Source: Bacteroidales bacterium UBA1374
GTDB lineage: Bacteria > Bacteroidota > Bacteroidia > Bacteroidales > UBA932
DNA: 64,000 bases
Assembly (NCBI GenBank): GCA_002305545.1
Contig: DBRG01000013.1
Span: 1 to 64,000, forward strand
Direction of reading: 5' to 3'
The notes under the pieces were generated by a model. That model saw nothing but the letters and a program-made list of their open reading frames with translations. It made no database searches and had not been told where the DNA came from. Both the position numbers and the translations under genes were made by a program. Each line of letters opens with the position of its first letter. Position 1 is the first letter of the stretch. Below are positions 36,505-45,360 of this stretch, piece after piece.

Positions 36505-37554
36505 TTAATTAATGATAAAGTTCAAAACGGGGCCTTTCTGGTATATGGGGATACGGGCCTGGAGCAGTTCTTTCTGACCGTCGGTGAGTCGCACCAGGGC
36601 TATCGCAGGTTGCCTGTAATAAAGACGCGTTCCGGTACGAATACGGCCTTCTTCTGTCTGAAACCGGGGTATGACTTCTTCGGCTGCGGTGTTAATCTCC
36701 AGCAGGATGGGCCTTCCGCCCACGTTACCGGCAGGCAGCAATCCTTCAGTTTCAGAAAAACGAAACGCTACATAACGGGTGTTTTCCTCATCGGGCAGCA
36801 CATCGGTGGAAAGATGTGTTTTGCCTGTGATGGTCTCTCCCAAAAACAGCCTCAGGTACTCTTCTTCCATGCGACGCATCTCTTCCACTGCCGCTCCCAT
36901 GGCCTCTCCGCTGTAAAGTGCATCGGTGTCTCCGGTAATGATGGCAAAACGCATGTTGCGCAATTCAAAAACTTTCCTGGCAGCTTCTTCGGCCCGCTGT
37001 TCCAGTGTTTTTTCCACCAACTGTGTCTGTTGCACAGGAATGGCAGAAACCTCACGTCCCTGGATCTGAGAACGATACAGGGTGGTGCGTTCTTCTTTAA
37101 GATTTTCTATGATCCCGGCATCGGAAACCTCCTGCGATCCGTCCGTGGAGGGGAAACGCCAGTGGTTTTCTTTTGCTGCGTAGCTGTCGGACAAAAAAAC
37201 CAGGCCCTGGGAGGTCAGTTGGAGGAACCAGGGCTGTGCATTGCCTGCAGATAAGTTGACCACATAGAGCTGGTGTGGATCGGCTTCCAGCATGGGTGTC
37301 ATTTCTATGCGCGAAAGCTCATAGGTGGTGGTTTTCGCCTGACCGGCCTCAATGCCAAGGAATTTGCGGGCATAACGCGCATAGGGTCCCGGGCTGAAGC
37401 TGGAATAGGAGGCTTCGGCCACTATGCGGACACAGGTGCGGGGCAGGCTGTAGACAACAGCTCCCTGGGGGATCTGTTGTCCTTCTGTCACGGGTTGTCC
37501 CTGTATGGGAACCCACAGACTTATGGCCAGTAATAAGATAATCAGCTTTTTCAT
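36505..37554 (-). CDS. exported DUF4831-like protein
   Basis: This 349-residue protein has a signal peptide (residues 1-19, ending PIQGQ). The segment PGPYARYARKFLGIE near residue 57 and the following alpha/beta body match my memory of the DUF4831 family of Bacteroidota, which has no established function. Charged helical parts lie near residues 180-245. It lies between an LpxL-type acyltransferase (21 bases upstream) and pepD (11 bases downstream), so a three-gene operon is likely. The family assignment would need a profile search to confirm. Confidence 0.68.
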   Translation of the reverse strand: MKKLIILLLAISLWVPIQGQPVTEGQQIPQGAVVYSLPRTCVRIVAEASYSSFSPGPYARYARKFLGIEAGQAKTTTYELSRIEMTPMLEADPHQLYVVNLSAGNAQPWFLQLTSQGLVFLSDSYAAKENHWRFPSTDGSQEVSDAGIIENLKEERTTLYRSQIQGREVSAIPVQQTQLVEKTLEQRAEEAARKVFELRNMRFAIITGDTDALYSGEAMGAAVEEMRRMEEEYLRLFLGETITGKTHLSTDVLPDEENTRYVAFRFSETEGLLPAGNVGGRPILLEINTAAEEVIPRFQTEEGRIRTGTRLYYRQPAIALVRLTDGQKELLQARIPIYQKGPVLNFIIN

Positions 37555-37575
37555 ACTGTTATTTTTTATGTTTTT

Positions 37576-38505
37576 TTATGCAAATATCGGGCCTTGTAAT
37601 GGCGGTGTCCGTTTCCAGCGTTTATGGCTCCAAAGCCAAAGGGGTGGATTTTCCCGGATATCCTCTTCAAGGAGCCGGGCAAACCGGCGGGTTACATAAC
37701 CCTCCTCATGTGAGGCGGCATTTTCTGCTATCGGGGTCAAACGCATTACATAATGTCCTTTCCCGGATTGCCGGATCATGCCGTAAACCACTGCAAAACC
37801 GAATTTACGCGCCAGGATTTCGGGCCCTGCTATCATGAGTGCAGGCTGACCCAGAAAACTCACTGCAATGCTTTTTCCTGCCGGGCCGGGACACTGATCC
37901 GAGATCATGGCATAGATTCCGGGCTCCTTCCGGTGCTTTGCCATATACCTGGCAACGTGCCTGCTTTCCAGAAGGTGCCATCCGGTCTTGTACCGGTTGC
38001 GAATGGTATGCATCAATTTATCAAATAACGGCGAATTCACCCGCTGGTAGACCATATGCAATTGTTTCTGGTCATAGCCGCCAACACTTTCGCTGGCCGG
38101 ACAGATGCACGCCCTGAGAAATTCCCAGTTCCCGGTGTGCGGGAGCATCACCACAACACTTTTGCCTTTTGTTTTCAGGGACTCCAGCACTTCTCCCCCT
38201 TCTATGGAAAAGCGTTTCATCACGCTTTTTCCCGATGCAGAAAAGAGCCAGGTAGTCTCTGCAATAAGGCGGCCAAGGTACCGGTAAAAATCCCGGACAA
38301 GATCCTGTATCTGGTGGTAGGATTTTTCAGGAAAAGACCTGGCCAGGTTGGTAATCACCACCGTGCGGCGGTAGCCTGCAATTCTTGCGGGCAGCACCAC
38401 CAGAACATGGGAAAGGCCATAGAGCACAGGCAGTGGAAGCAGACTTAACAGGAAAACAATCGTGTAAAGGGCAAAATATCCAAGCTGCGAAAATAGTGCC
38501 TTCAT
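37576..38505 (-). CDS. lipid A biosynthesis (lauroyl-type) acyltransferase, LpxL/HtrB family
   Basis: This 309-residue membrane-associated enzyme has a hydrophobic N-terminal segment (residues 8-38) and the acyltransferase motif HX4E in LPHTGNWEF near residue 120; later, SDQCPGPAGKSIAVSFLGQPA near 205 fits the family. Members add secondary acyl chains to lipid A or to related lipids (some Bacteroidota relatives act on other acceptors such as glycine lipids). The ATG lies seven bases behind TAACTTTG. It heads the operon with the DUF4831-like gene and pepD. Confidence 0.88.
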   Translation of the reverse strand: MKALFSQLGYFALYTIVFLLSLLPLPVLYGLSHVLVVLPARIAGYRRTVVITNLARSFPEKSYHQIQDLVRDFYRYLGRLIAETTWLFSASGKSVMKRFSIEGGEVLESLKTKGKSVVVMLPHTGNWEFLRACICPASESVGGYDQKQLHMVYQRVNSPLFDKLMHTIRNRYKTGWHLLESRHVARYMAKHRKEPGIYAMISDQCPGPAGKSIAVSFLGQPALMIAGPEILARKFGFAVVYGMIRQSGKGHYVMRLTPIAENAASHEEGYVTRRFARLLEEDIRENPPLWLWSHKRWKRTPPLQGPIFA

Positions 38506-38512
38506 AGGCAGA

Positions 38513-38520
38513 CAAAGTTA
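38513..38520 (-). promoter_or_regulatory. -7 element of the LpxL-type gene
   Basis: TAACTTTG on the minus strand matches TAnnTTTG and ends seven bases before the ATG. It is back to back with the POT-gene element 12 bases away. Confidence 0.55.
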
Positions 38521-38532
38521 CCAAATTTATCG

Positions 38533-38540
38533 TATTTTTG
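38533..38540 (+). promoter_or_regulatory. -7 element of the POT transporter gene
   Basis: TATTTTTG matches the consensus and ends 30 bases before the ATG at 38571, giving a leader of about 27 bases. No -33 match. Confidence 0.45.
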
Positions 38541-38570
38541 CCGGGTATAAACCAAAAATAACCACCTACT

Positions 38571-40106
38571 ATGTTCAAAGGACAACCCAAAGGATTAATA
38601 GCCGCTGCGCTGGCCAATATGGGCGAACGCTTCGGTTTCTACACCATGATGGCCATCCTGTCTCTGTTTTTATCGGCTAAATTCGGCCTGAGCGAAACTA
38701 CGACCGGACTTATTTACTCCATTTTCTATGCACTCATTTATATTTTAGCCCTTGTCGGGGGTGTCATTGCCGATAAAACAAAAAACTACAAGGGAACCAT
38801 CCTTACCGGTATCATCATGATGGCCGTTGGATACCTGCTTATAGGGTTGCCCACCCCCACACCCGTTCCCAACCTGCCCCTGTATCTGACCATTACCTGC
38901 GCGGGCCTGTTTACCATTGCTTTTGGTAACGGCCTGTTCAAAGGTAACCTGCAGGCTGTTGTTGGACAAATGTACGATAACCCAAAATATGCAGGCAAAC
39001 GGGACACCGGGTTCCAGATCTTTTACATGTTCATCAACATTGGTGCCATTTTTGCCCCGTTCTTTGCCATTGCGGTAAGAAACTGGTGGCTGCAGTCGCA
39101 CGGCCTGGTCTACAATGCCGAACTGCCTGCACTTTGTCACCAGTTCCGTGCCGGAGAACTGGCCGGGGAAGCCGTGGATAAATTCGCGCTGGCCGCCGCA
39201 GAGGCTACCCAGGGTCCCATAACCGACCTGGCCGCATTCGCTGACAGGTACCTGGACGTATTCAGCACAGGGTTCCATTATGCATTTTTCGTAGCCATAG
39301 TGGCCATGGTCATCTCTCTTGTGATATTCATAACCACTAAAAAAAGGTTGCCGGATGTTAAAAAAGACGGAGCTGCAAAAGATAAAACTGCCGCTACTGT
39401 TACCAAAATGGATGTTGACGAGGTCAGACAACGACTTCTTGCCCTGTTCGCCGTGTTCGCGGTTGTGATCTTCTTCTGGTTTTCCTTCCACCAGAACGGC
39501 CTCTCATTGACTTTCTTTGCGCGCGACTACACAGACCTGAGCATGATAGACATCAACCTTGGATTTACACGCATAGTAGGAGCAGAAATTTTCCAATCTG
39601 TAAATCCTTTGTTTGTAGTGTTGCTGACCCTGCTGATCGTCCCGTTCTTCTCCTGGCTGAACAAAAAAGGGATGGAACCTTCCACGCCCAAAAAGATCGC
39701 CATCGGTATGGGAATTGCCGCCGCCGCTTACCTGATCATGACCATTGCATCGGTGAACCTTCCCCTTTTCAGTGATGTCAAGGCAGCCGGAGGGCTGACA
39801 CAATCTGCCAAAGTAGGGCCTTTTGTCCTGATATCGACGTATTTTGTTTTGACTGTTGCCGAGTTGTTCATCAGCCCGCTCGGGTTGTCATTCGTGTCCA
39901 AGGTCGCCCCGCCTCATATGCAGGGATTGATGCAGGGAGGATGGCTTGCCGCCACTGCTGTCGGAAACCAGTTGCTATTCATAGGAGGCCTGATGTATTC
40001 ACATATTCCCTTATGGGCTACCTGGACGGTATTTGTTGTAGTATGTCTCATATCTATGATTACCATGCTGTCTATGGTTAAATGGCTGGAACGGGTAGCA
40101 AAATAG
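38571..40106 (+). CDS. POT/PTR2 family peptide:H+ symporter
   Basis: This 511-residue membrane protein has about 14 transmembrane segments. POT features are ANMGERFGFYTMM near residue 15, NGLFKGNLQA near 122 and GFQIFYMFINIGA near 147. The usual first-helix motif is ExxERFxxY; here the first Glu is replaced by Asn (NMGERFGFY). Members import di- and tripeptides with protons. A sizeable soluble insertion lies around residues 180-230. It heads a plus-strand group of three transporters and overlaps the next gene by 25 bases. Confidence 0.9.
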   Translation: MFKGQPKGLIAAALANMGERFGFYTMMAILSLFLSAKFGLSETTTGLIYSIFYALIYILALVGGVIADKTKNYKGTILTGIIMMAVGYLLIGLPTPTPVPNLPLYLTITCAGLFTIAFGNGLFKGNLQAVVGQMYDNPKYAGKRDTGFQIFYMFINIGAIFAPFFAIAVRNWWLQSHGLVYNAELPALCHQFRAGELAGEAVDKFALAAAEATQGPITDLAAFADRYLDVFSTGFHYAFFVAIVAMVISLVIFITTKKRLPDVKKDGAAKDKTAATVTKMDVDEVRQRLLALFAVFAVVIFFWFSFHQNGLSLTFFARDYTDLSMIDINLGFTRIVGAEIFQSVNPLFVVLLTLLIVPFFSWLNKKGMEPSTPKKIAIGMGIAAAAYLIMTIASVNLPLFSDVKAAGGLTQSAKVGPFVLISTYFVLTVAELFISPLGLSFVSKVAPPHMQGLMQGGWLAATAVGNQLLFIGGLMYSHIPLWATWTVFVVVCLISMITMLSMVKWLERVAK

Positions 40107-41056
40107 CAAATATACTTGGCAGGTCGGCCGGTTTTTATGCCGCCATTGCCATAGCATGCTGGTCTACTGTGGCCACGGCTTTCAAATGGGCGCTGGAAGG
40201 ACTGACACCTGCATCCATGCTTTTCATAGCCACCACCGCTGCTATCGCCACGTTATTCATCCTGTTGCGTGCAGGAGGATACCGTGGCGACTTTTTTGCC
40301 CTACCCTGGAAGGCCTGGAAAAGGAGTGCCTTTCTGGGACTTGTGAATCCTTTCCTCTATTACCTTATCCTTTTCAAAGCTTACAGCCTGCTGCCGGCAC
40401 AGGTGGCCCAGGCACTGAACATGATCTGGCCACTGATCCTGGTCCTGTTATCCATTCCCATCCTGGGGCAGAAGATCCGCTGGGCAGGCATACTGGCCAT
40501 GGTCATAAGTTTTGCGGGGGCACTGGTGATTGCCCTGCAGGGAGACCCTATTGCGGTTTTCCGGGAAGGTCTGATCATAAAGAATCCCTGGGGAGTTGTA
40601 CTGGCTTTGGGCAGTGCTTTCCTTTGGGCCGTGTATTTTTTGATCAATATGAAAAACACATTGCCCGATGAGATATCACTGCTCATGAATTTTCTCTTTG
40701 CCTGGGTTTACATTGCCCTGTTTTTAGTGCTCAGCGGGCTGGTTTCGTTGCAAAGCGGAACGGGCCCTGTTTCACCCGCTCCCCTGAAAAGTATCCTGTC
40801 GGGGGTTTACATCGGGATCTTTGAAATGGCCGTTCCGTTTGTTGTCTGGCTCAAAGCACTCAAACTGGCAAAAAACACCGCTGTGGTAAGTTCCCTGATC
40901 TATCTGTTCCCCTTCCTTTCACTCATTCTTATCCATTATGTGCTGGGTGAACCTATATTTGCATCTACCGTCATCGGACTGATCCTGATCATAACAGGCG
41001 TACTGCTATCCCGTTTTTCAGAAAGGTCTGCGCCAAAACCCGCTCAACACTCCTGA
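40082..41056 (+). CDS. DMT-superfamily (EamA) transporter
   Basis: This 324-residue protein has ten predicted transmembrane segments arranged as two EamA repeats (about residues 15-150 and 165-310). Proline- and Gly-rich helix ends such as LNMIWPLILVLLSIPILGQK near residue 115 are typical. EamA proteins export or import small metabolites, often amino acids; the substrate is unknown. The ATG lies 25 bases inside the preceding POT gene. The ABC fusion gene follows after one base. Confidence 0.85.
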   Translation: MAGTGSKIANILGRSAGFYAAIAIACWSTVATAFKWALEGLTPASMLFIATTAAIATLFILLRAGGYRGDFFALPWKAWKRSAFLGLVNPFLYYLILFKAYSLLPAQVAQALNMIWPLILVLLSIPILGQKIRWAGILAMVISFAGALVIALQGDPIAVFREGLIIKNPWGVVLALGSAFLWAVYFLINMKNTLPDEISLLMNFLFAWVYIALFLVLSGLVSLQSGTGPVSPAPLKSILSGVYIGIFEMAVPFVVWLKALKLAKNTAVVSSLIYLFPFLSLILIHYVLGEPIFASTVIGLILIITGVLLSRFSERSAPKPAQHS

Positions 41057-41057
41057 T

Positions 41058-42545
41058 ATGAAACAACTGCTGAAGAGAATACTGCTTGCTGCCCTGCTCT
41101 TTGTGATGGCCGGATCCAGTGCCCTGTACGGACAACGCTCCCTGAAAACCATAGAGGACCTGGATAATCCGGATATCCGCATGGGGGTTCTCATAGCGAC
41201 ATGGCAGGAGAGCTATGCAAGAGAGCGTTTCCCGAAAGCTAGAATTTTACCGCTTGCCAATACAACCGACCTGCTTTCCCTGTTAAGGAACGGTGACTGT
41301 GATGTTGTGTTCCTGGCACGACCGCCCTGTATTTACATCCTGGAAGAGGCCACGGACCTGGCATTTTTGGATGAATGGGTCGCACCCACTGCCGTCTCGG
41401 CCGGGTTCCCGTTGAATGATACTGTTTTTCTGCCCCGGTTTAATGAATTCCTGCGAGAAATCCAGGATAACGGCACCCATAAACAAATGGAAGAACGGTG
41501 GCTGGAAGAATCCGGTAACACCATGCCTGATTTTCCTGAAAGCACAGCAAGTCAGGAGGTGTTACGGATAGGCACCACGTGTATGGATGTACCCTTCTCT
41601 TTTTACCAGAACAACAAGCCTGCAGGATTCGATATAGAATTGACCCGGCGGTTTGCTGCCTGGATGGGAAGAAAACCGGTCTTTGTGATCTCGGATTTTA
41701 GCGGCATGCTGGCAGGCATGTTGGCCGGGAAAATGGACATCATGGTCAATTACATCATGGTAACACCGGAAAGGACTCTTAAATATTCCTTTTCCGAAAC
41801 CTACCTGACAACCTATTCTTCCATGATAACGCTGCGTTCCAGGCTGGAACAGGGTATGTCGGTTGATAAGCCCCGCCAGGGATTGAAGGAACGTTTCTAC
41901 AACAATATCATCCTGGAGAAACGGTATATTCTTTTATGGGTCGGGCTGAAGATCACCCTGCTCATAGCCGTCCTGTCTACACTGGGAGGCACCCTGACCG
42001 GGGCTGTCATTTGCTACCTGCGCATGAGCCACCGAAAAATACTACGCTGGCTGGCTTCCGGATATATTGCTTTTTTCAGAGGCATTCCACAGGTAGTGCT
42101 TTTAATGCTTATGTACTACGTGGTCTTTGCCACAACGAAGATGACCGGGGTAACAGTATCTGTAATCACTTTTTCCATGATCTTCGGGGCTTACGTGTCG
42201 GAAATGTTCCGTTCTGCCATCCAATCCGTTCCCCGGGGGCAGACAGAGGCGGGAATCGCCCTGGGATTCAGTAAGATAAGCACCTTCATACATATTGTTC
42301 TCCCTCAAGCCATCAGGCAGGTGTATCCCATATACAAAGGCGAACTCATTGCACTTACCAAACTCACTTCCATAGTAGGATACATAGCGGTGCAGGATCT
42401 GACCAAAGCCAGCGATTTGATACGCAGCCGTACCTTTGACGCCTTTTTTCCCCTGATCGTGATCTCAGTGATTTACTTTTTCATTTCCTGGGGTCTGGCA
42501 CGCCTGCTCGATGCGGCCCTTCCCACCAGCATAAGACACTCCTGA
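41058..42545 (+). CDS. amino-acid-type ABC transporter: binding domain (apparently circularly permuted) fused to permease
   Basis: This 495-residue protein has a signal peptide (to about residue 26, ALYGQ). Residues about 30-155 look like the second lobe and closing helix of a PAAT-family binding protein (KTIEDLDNPDIRMGVL, then FLREIQDNGTHKQMEERWLEE). Residues about 167-265 look like the first lobe (LRIGTT at 169, GFDIELTRRFA, KMDIM, TPERTLKYSFSETYL). The second lobe does not recur; instead a permease with about five transmembrane segments follows (295-490) containing the EAA loop EAGIALGFSKISTF. So the usual lobe order is reversed. No ATPase gene is adjacent. The 3' end overlaps the U32 gene by 73 bases. 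Confidence 0.87.
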   Translation: MKQLLKRILLAALLFVMAGSSALYGQRSLKTIEDLDNPDIRMGVLIATWQESYARERFPKARILPLANTTDLLSLLRNGDCDVVFLARPPCIYILEEATDLAFLDEWVAPTAVSAGFPLNDTVFLPRFNEFLREIQDNGTHKQMEERWLEESGNTMPDFPESTASQEVLRIGTTCMDVPFSFYQNNKPAGFDIELTRRFAAWMGRKPVFVISDFSGMLAGMLAGKMDIMVNYIMVTPERTLKYSFSETYLTTYSSMITLRSRLEQGMSVDKPRQGLKERFYNNIILEKRYILLWVGLKITLLIAVLSTLGGTLTGAVICYLRMSHRKILRWLASGYIAFFRGIPQVVLLMLMYYVVFATTKMTGVTVSVITFSMIFGAYVSEMFRSAIQSVPRGQTEAGIALGFSKISTFIHIVLPQAIRQVYPIYKGELIALTKLTSIVGYIAVQDLTKASDLIRSRTFDAFFPLIVISVIYFFISWGLARLLDAALPTSIRHS

Positions 42546-44305
42546 CAATCAAAGGTAACAGTAAAACGTTTTTGACCCCTGATAAGGTAAAGAGGTACCT
42601 GTAAGGCTCCCGGTGCATTCTTTTTTTCGCGCGGACAATACCCCAGCGCCTGTTTCAGACAATACCGGCAGATCATCAGAGGGGTTTCCTCTCCTATGGG
42701 AGTCGCCGCTGTCGGGAATGATCCCGAAGGAAATAAATTTTGTAAGGCAAGCAACGGATCCTGTTCAGGTTGACCTGAGTCCCGGGTATCGCGAAAGCCC
42801 CGGGCATTGGATTGTACCAGTTGCTCGAGTTTCTCCAGGGCTTCTCTTTTAGCCATGGCCAGTGCAGAGGCAGGAATGAACCAGGGAAAATCTTCGGGGC
42901 TAAACACCACATTGTGTATCTTGTACGGAGTGTCGCCCATACGGGAGACGGTTGCTGTCAAAAAATCCCTGGTCTTAACGGGATCCTTCGCTTGCCGGAA
43001 GACACAATCAAGAGGAACGGTTACCGGGGCAGGCGGTTCTCCCGGGAGTGTTTCACGGAGCAGGGTCAGAAATAATCCTCCGTCCCGGGCTGTTATCTCT
43101 ATGTCCATATCCATGCGGCGCTCTGCTGTTTTTCCCCTAAGTTGCTTTTCAAACATCCGGTCGTAATTCCTGTATATTTCCGTTCCCTTTTTCAGTGGAA
43201 TACCTTCCCGGAAAATGCTTTTTCCCTCGACTTTGTTCACGGCAAAACCGGAAAAGGTGCCGTCAGGGAGTGTAAAACAAAGTCCGTCACCTGTGTTGAC
43301 GACTGCATCGGTTTCAAATCCTCCGGGAAAAACACGATTGATCGTTCCCAGGTATTCTCCCGTTGATTTGGGAGTGTGCCACTGATGAACAGGTAAAGTA
43401 AAGCGGCCGTTATCCGGGAAATATTCGGTCTGATCGCGGTGAAAAGTTTTTCTTGGATCGGGCTTGAAAAATAATGTGCATTTTCCCAGCGAAGTTTTTT
43501 GCCCTTGCAACCGGTCCAGTTGCTGCCTGTAATAAGCCGTAATGTTTTTCACATAAGAGACATCCTTCAACCGGCCTTCGATCTTGAAAGAGTATACTCC
43601 CGCGTCAATCAACTCCTGCAAACGTGCCGAGCGATCCATATCCTTCAGTGAGAGCAGGTGCTTGTTCCTGGCCAACACAGATCCCTCCGCATCTTCCAGG
43701 TCATAGGAAAGACGGCAATACTGGGCACATTCCCCCCGGTTGGCACTGCGGCCGCAATCTTCCTGGCTAATATAGCACTTGCCACTGTAGCTCACACACA
43801 AAGCACCGTGCACAAAGCATTCCAGTTCAACTGACGTTTTTTCCCTGATCTTGCGTATTTGTTCGGGAGCCAGTTCCCTGGCCAGTACTACCCTGTCAAA
43901 ACCTTCCCTCTCCAGGTACAGCACTTTTTCCAAAGAAGCATTGTCCATTTGCGTGCTGGCATGTATGGGTAACGGGGGCAATACCTTTTGACGGCGTAGA
44001 TACAACAGGCGGATGTCCTGGATGATCAGGGCATCGGCTCCGGCGTTGTAAAGTTCGTGAGCCATCCGGACGGCATCTTCAAGTTCGCTGTCGAACAAAA
44101 GCGTATTCATGGTAATGAAGATCCTGGCTCCGTAACGATGGGCATAAAGGACTGCCTGTTCAATTTCGCTGATAGAATTGCCTGCCGCCACCCGGGCCCC
44201 GAACCTGCCTGCCCCCATGTAAACAGCATCGGCACCGTGATTGACCGCTTCCAGGGCACATTCCAGATTTCTTGCAGGAGCCAGCAATTCCACTTTCCGT
44301 TTCAT
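42473..44305 (-). CDS. peptidase U32 family protein (RlhA/TrhP-type RNA hydroxylation protein)
   Basis: This 610-residue protein starts KVELLAPARNLECALEAVNHGADAVY, the U32 beginning, and carries the signature ECFVHGALCVSYSGKCYIS near residue 168, with later cysteines in CGRSANRGECAQYC near 190 that could bind an iron-sulfur cluster. Known relatives TrhP and RlhA are needed for hydroxylation of tRNA uridine or of 23S C2501. The long C-terminal region (after about 330) resembles the RlhA-like length class. A near-match -7 element (TAAATTCG) ends four bases before the ATG. The 3' end overlaps the ABC fusion gene. Confidence 0.87.
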   Translation of the reverse strand: MKRKVELLAPARNLECALEAVNHGADAVYMGAGRFGARVAAGNSISEIEQAVLYAHRYGARIFITMNTLLFDSELEDAVRMAHELYNAGADALIIQDIRLLYLRRQKVLPPLPIHASTQMDNASLEKVLYLEREGFDRVVLARELAPEQIRKIREKTSVELECFVHGALCVSYSGKCYISQEDCGRSANRGECAQYCRLSYDLEDAEGSVLARNKHLLSLKDMDRSARLQELIDAGVYSFKIEGRLKDVSYVKNITAYYRQQLDRLQGQKTSLGKCTLFFKPDPRKTFHRDQTEYFPDNGRFTLPVHQWHTPKSTGEYLGTINRVFPGGFETDAVVNTGDGLCFTLPDGTFSGFAVNKVEGKSIFREGIPLKKGTEIYRNYDRMFEKQLRGKTAERRMDMDIEITARDGGLFLTLLRETLPGEPPAPVTVPLDCVFRQAKDPVKTRDFLTATVSRMGDTPYKIHNVVFSPEDFPWFIPASALAMAKREALEKLEQLVQSNARGFRDTRDSGQPEQDPLLALQNLFPSGSFPTAATPIGEETPLMICRYCLKQALGYCPREKKNAPGALQVPLYLIRGQKRFTVTFDCQECLMLVGRAASSRRARPQEMKK

Positions 44306-44309
44306 GAGG

Positions 44310-44317
44310 CGAATTTA
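44310..44317 (-). promoter_or_regulatory. near-match -7 element of the U32 gene
   Basis: TAAATTCG on the minus strand is one base off TAnnTTTG and ends four bases before the ATG at 44305, 11 bases from the opposing element. Confidence 0.4.
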
Positions 44318-44328
44318 CGAAAAACCCT

Positions 44329-44336
44329 TACATTTG
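44329..44336 (+). promoter_or_regulatory. -7 element of the glycosyltransferase gene
   Basis: TACATTTG matches TAnnTTTG and ends four bases before the ATG at 44341, predicting a leaderless transcript. Only 35 bases separate the two divergent start codons. Confidence 0.55.
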
Positions 44337-44340
44337 TCTT

Positions 44341-45360
44341 ATGATGCCGAAAGTAGCCATAGTGATCCTGAACTGGAACGGTCAGCATTTTCTGGAACGT
44401 TTCCTGCCTATGCTCATAGAAAGGACTCCCGAACACCGGGTAAGCCTGTATGTGGCAGACAACGGCTCTACAGACGGGTCTGTCTCCTGGCTCAGGGAAC
44501 ACTTTCCGGATATACCACTGATCCTTTTTGACCGCAACCTGGGTTATACAGGGGGGTATAACAAAGCCCTGGAACAAATAGAAGCACAATATTTCATCCT
44601 GCTCAACTCAGACGTAGAGGTGACACCCGGCTGGCTGCCGCCTCTGGTACAATTCATGGATACCCATCCCGGCTGCGGAGTGTGCATGCCAAAGATCTTG
44701 TCCTGGTCAGATCCTGCCCGGTTTGAATATGCAGGGGCCTGCGGAGGATACATTGACCGGCTGGGGTTTCCCTTTTGCAGGGGACGTATCCTGACTTCCA
44801 TTGAAACGGACCAGGGGCAGTATGATCATCCGGCACGCATTTTCTGGGCCAGCGGCACCTGCATGGTGGTCCGCTCGGACCTGTTCCGCAGTCTGAAAGG
44901 TCTTGACAACCAGTTTTTCGCACACATGGAAGAGATCGATTTCTGCTGGCGTGCTCAATGGGCAGGTTATACCATTGCTGTGATTCCGGAATCAAAAATC
45001 CTTCATGTGGGCGGAGGTACCCTCCCCAATGATTCCCCGCACAAGCTGTATCTGAATTACAGGAACAACCTGCTGATGATGTACAAAAACCTTGGCAAAG
45101 CCGAGGTTTTACACATCATAGCCCTGAGGCTGCTTGCAGATCATCTGTCGGCCGTTGCCTATCTGTTCCAGGGTAAATGGTCTTTTACCGGTTCTGTGTG
45201 GAAAGCGCATTACCATTTCTGGACTATGAGACATTCTGTGGAACGGACAAAAAAAGAACCCGCCCGGGATTTTTCAGGAGTGATATACAAGGGCAGTATA
45301 GTTTTTCGGTTTTTCCTTTCCCTCAAAAAAGTGACCTTCAGCAAACTCCGGATGCAATAA
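44341..45360 (+). CDS. glycosyltransferase family 2 (rhamnosyltransferase-like)
   Basis: This 339-residue protein has a GT-A fold: VAIVILNWNGQHFLERFLP at the N-terminus, DNGSTDGS near residue 40 (nucleotide binding), LLNSDVEVTPGW near 90 (DxD-like metal site) and EEIDFCWRAQWAGY near 198. Such enzymes add sugars to rhamnan-type polysaccharides, O-antigen or capsule. It is alone, not in a polysaccharide cluster, so the acceptor is unknown. ATG ATG doubles at the start; the first is chosen. The 3' end overlaps murF by 23 bases. Confidence 0.88.
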   Translation: MMPKVAIVILNWNGQHFLERFLPMLIERTPEHRVSLYVADNGSTDGSVSWLREHFPDIPLILFDRNLGYTGGYNKALEQIEAQYFILLNSDVEVTPGWLPPLVQFMDTHPGCGVCMPKILSWSDPARFEYAGACGGYIDRLGFPFCRGRILTSIETDQGQYDHPARIFWASGTCMVVRSDLFRSLKGLDNQFFAHMEEIDFCWRAQWAGYTIAVIPESKILHVGGGTLPNDSPHKLYLNYRNNLLMMYKNLGKAEVLHIIALRLLADHLSAVAYLFQGKWSFTGSVWKAHYHFWTMRHSVERTKKEPARDFSGVIYKGSIVFRFFLSLKKVTFSKLRMQ

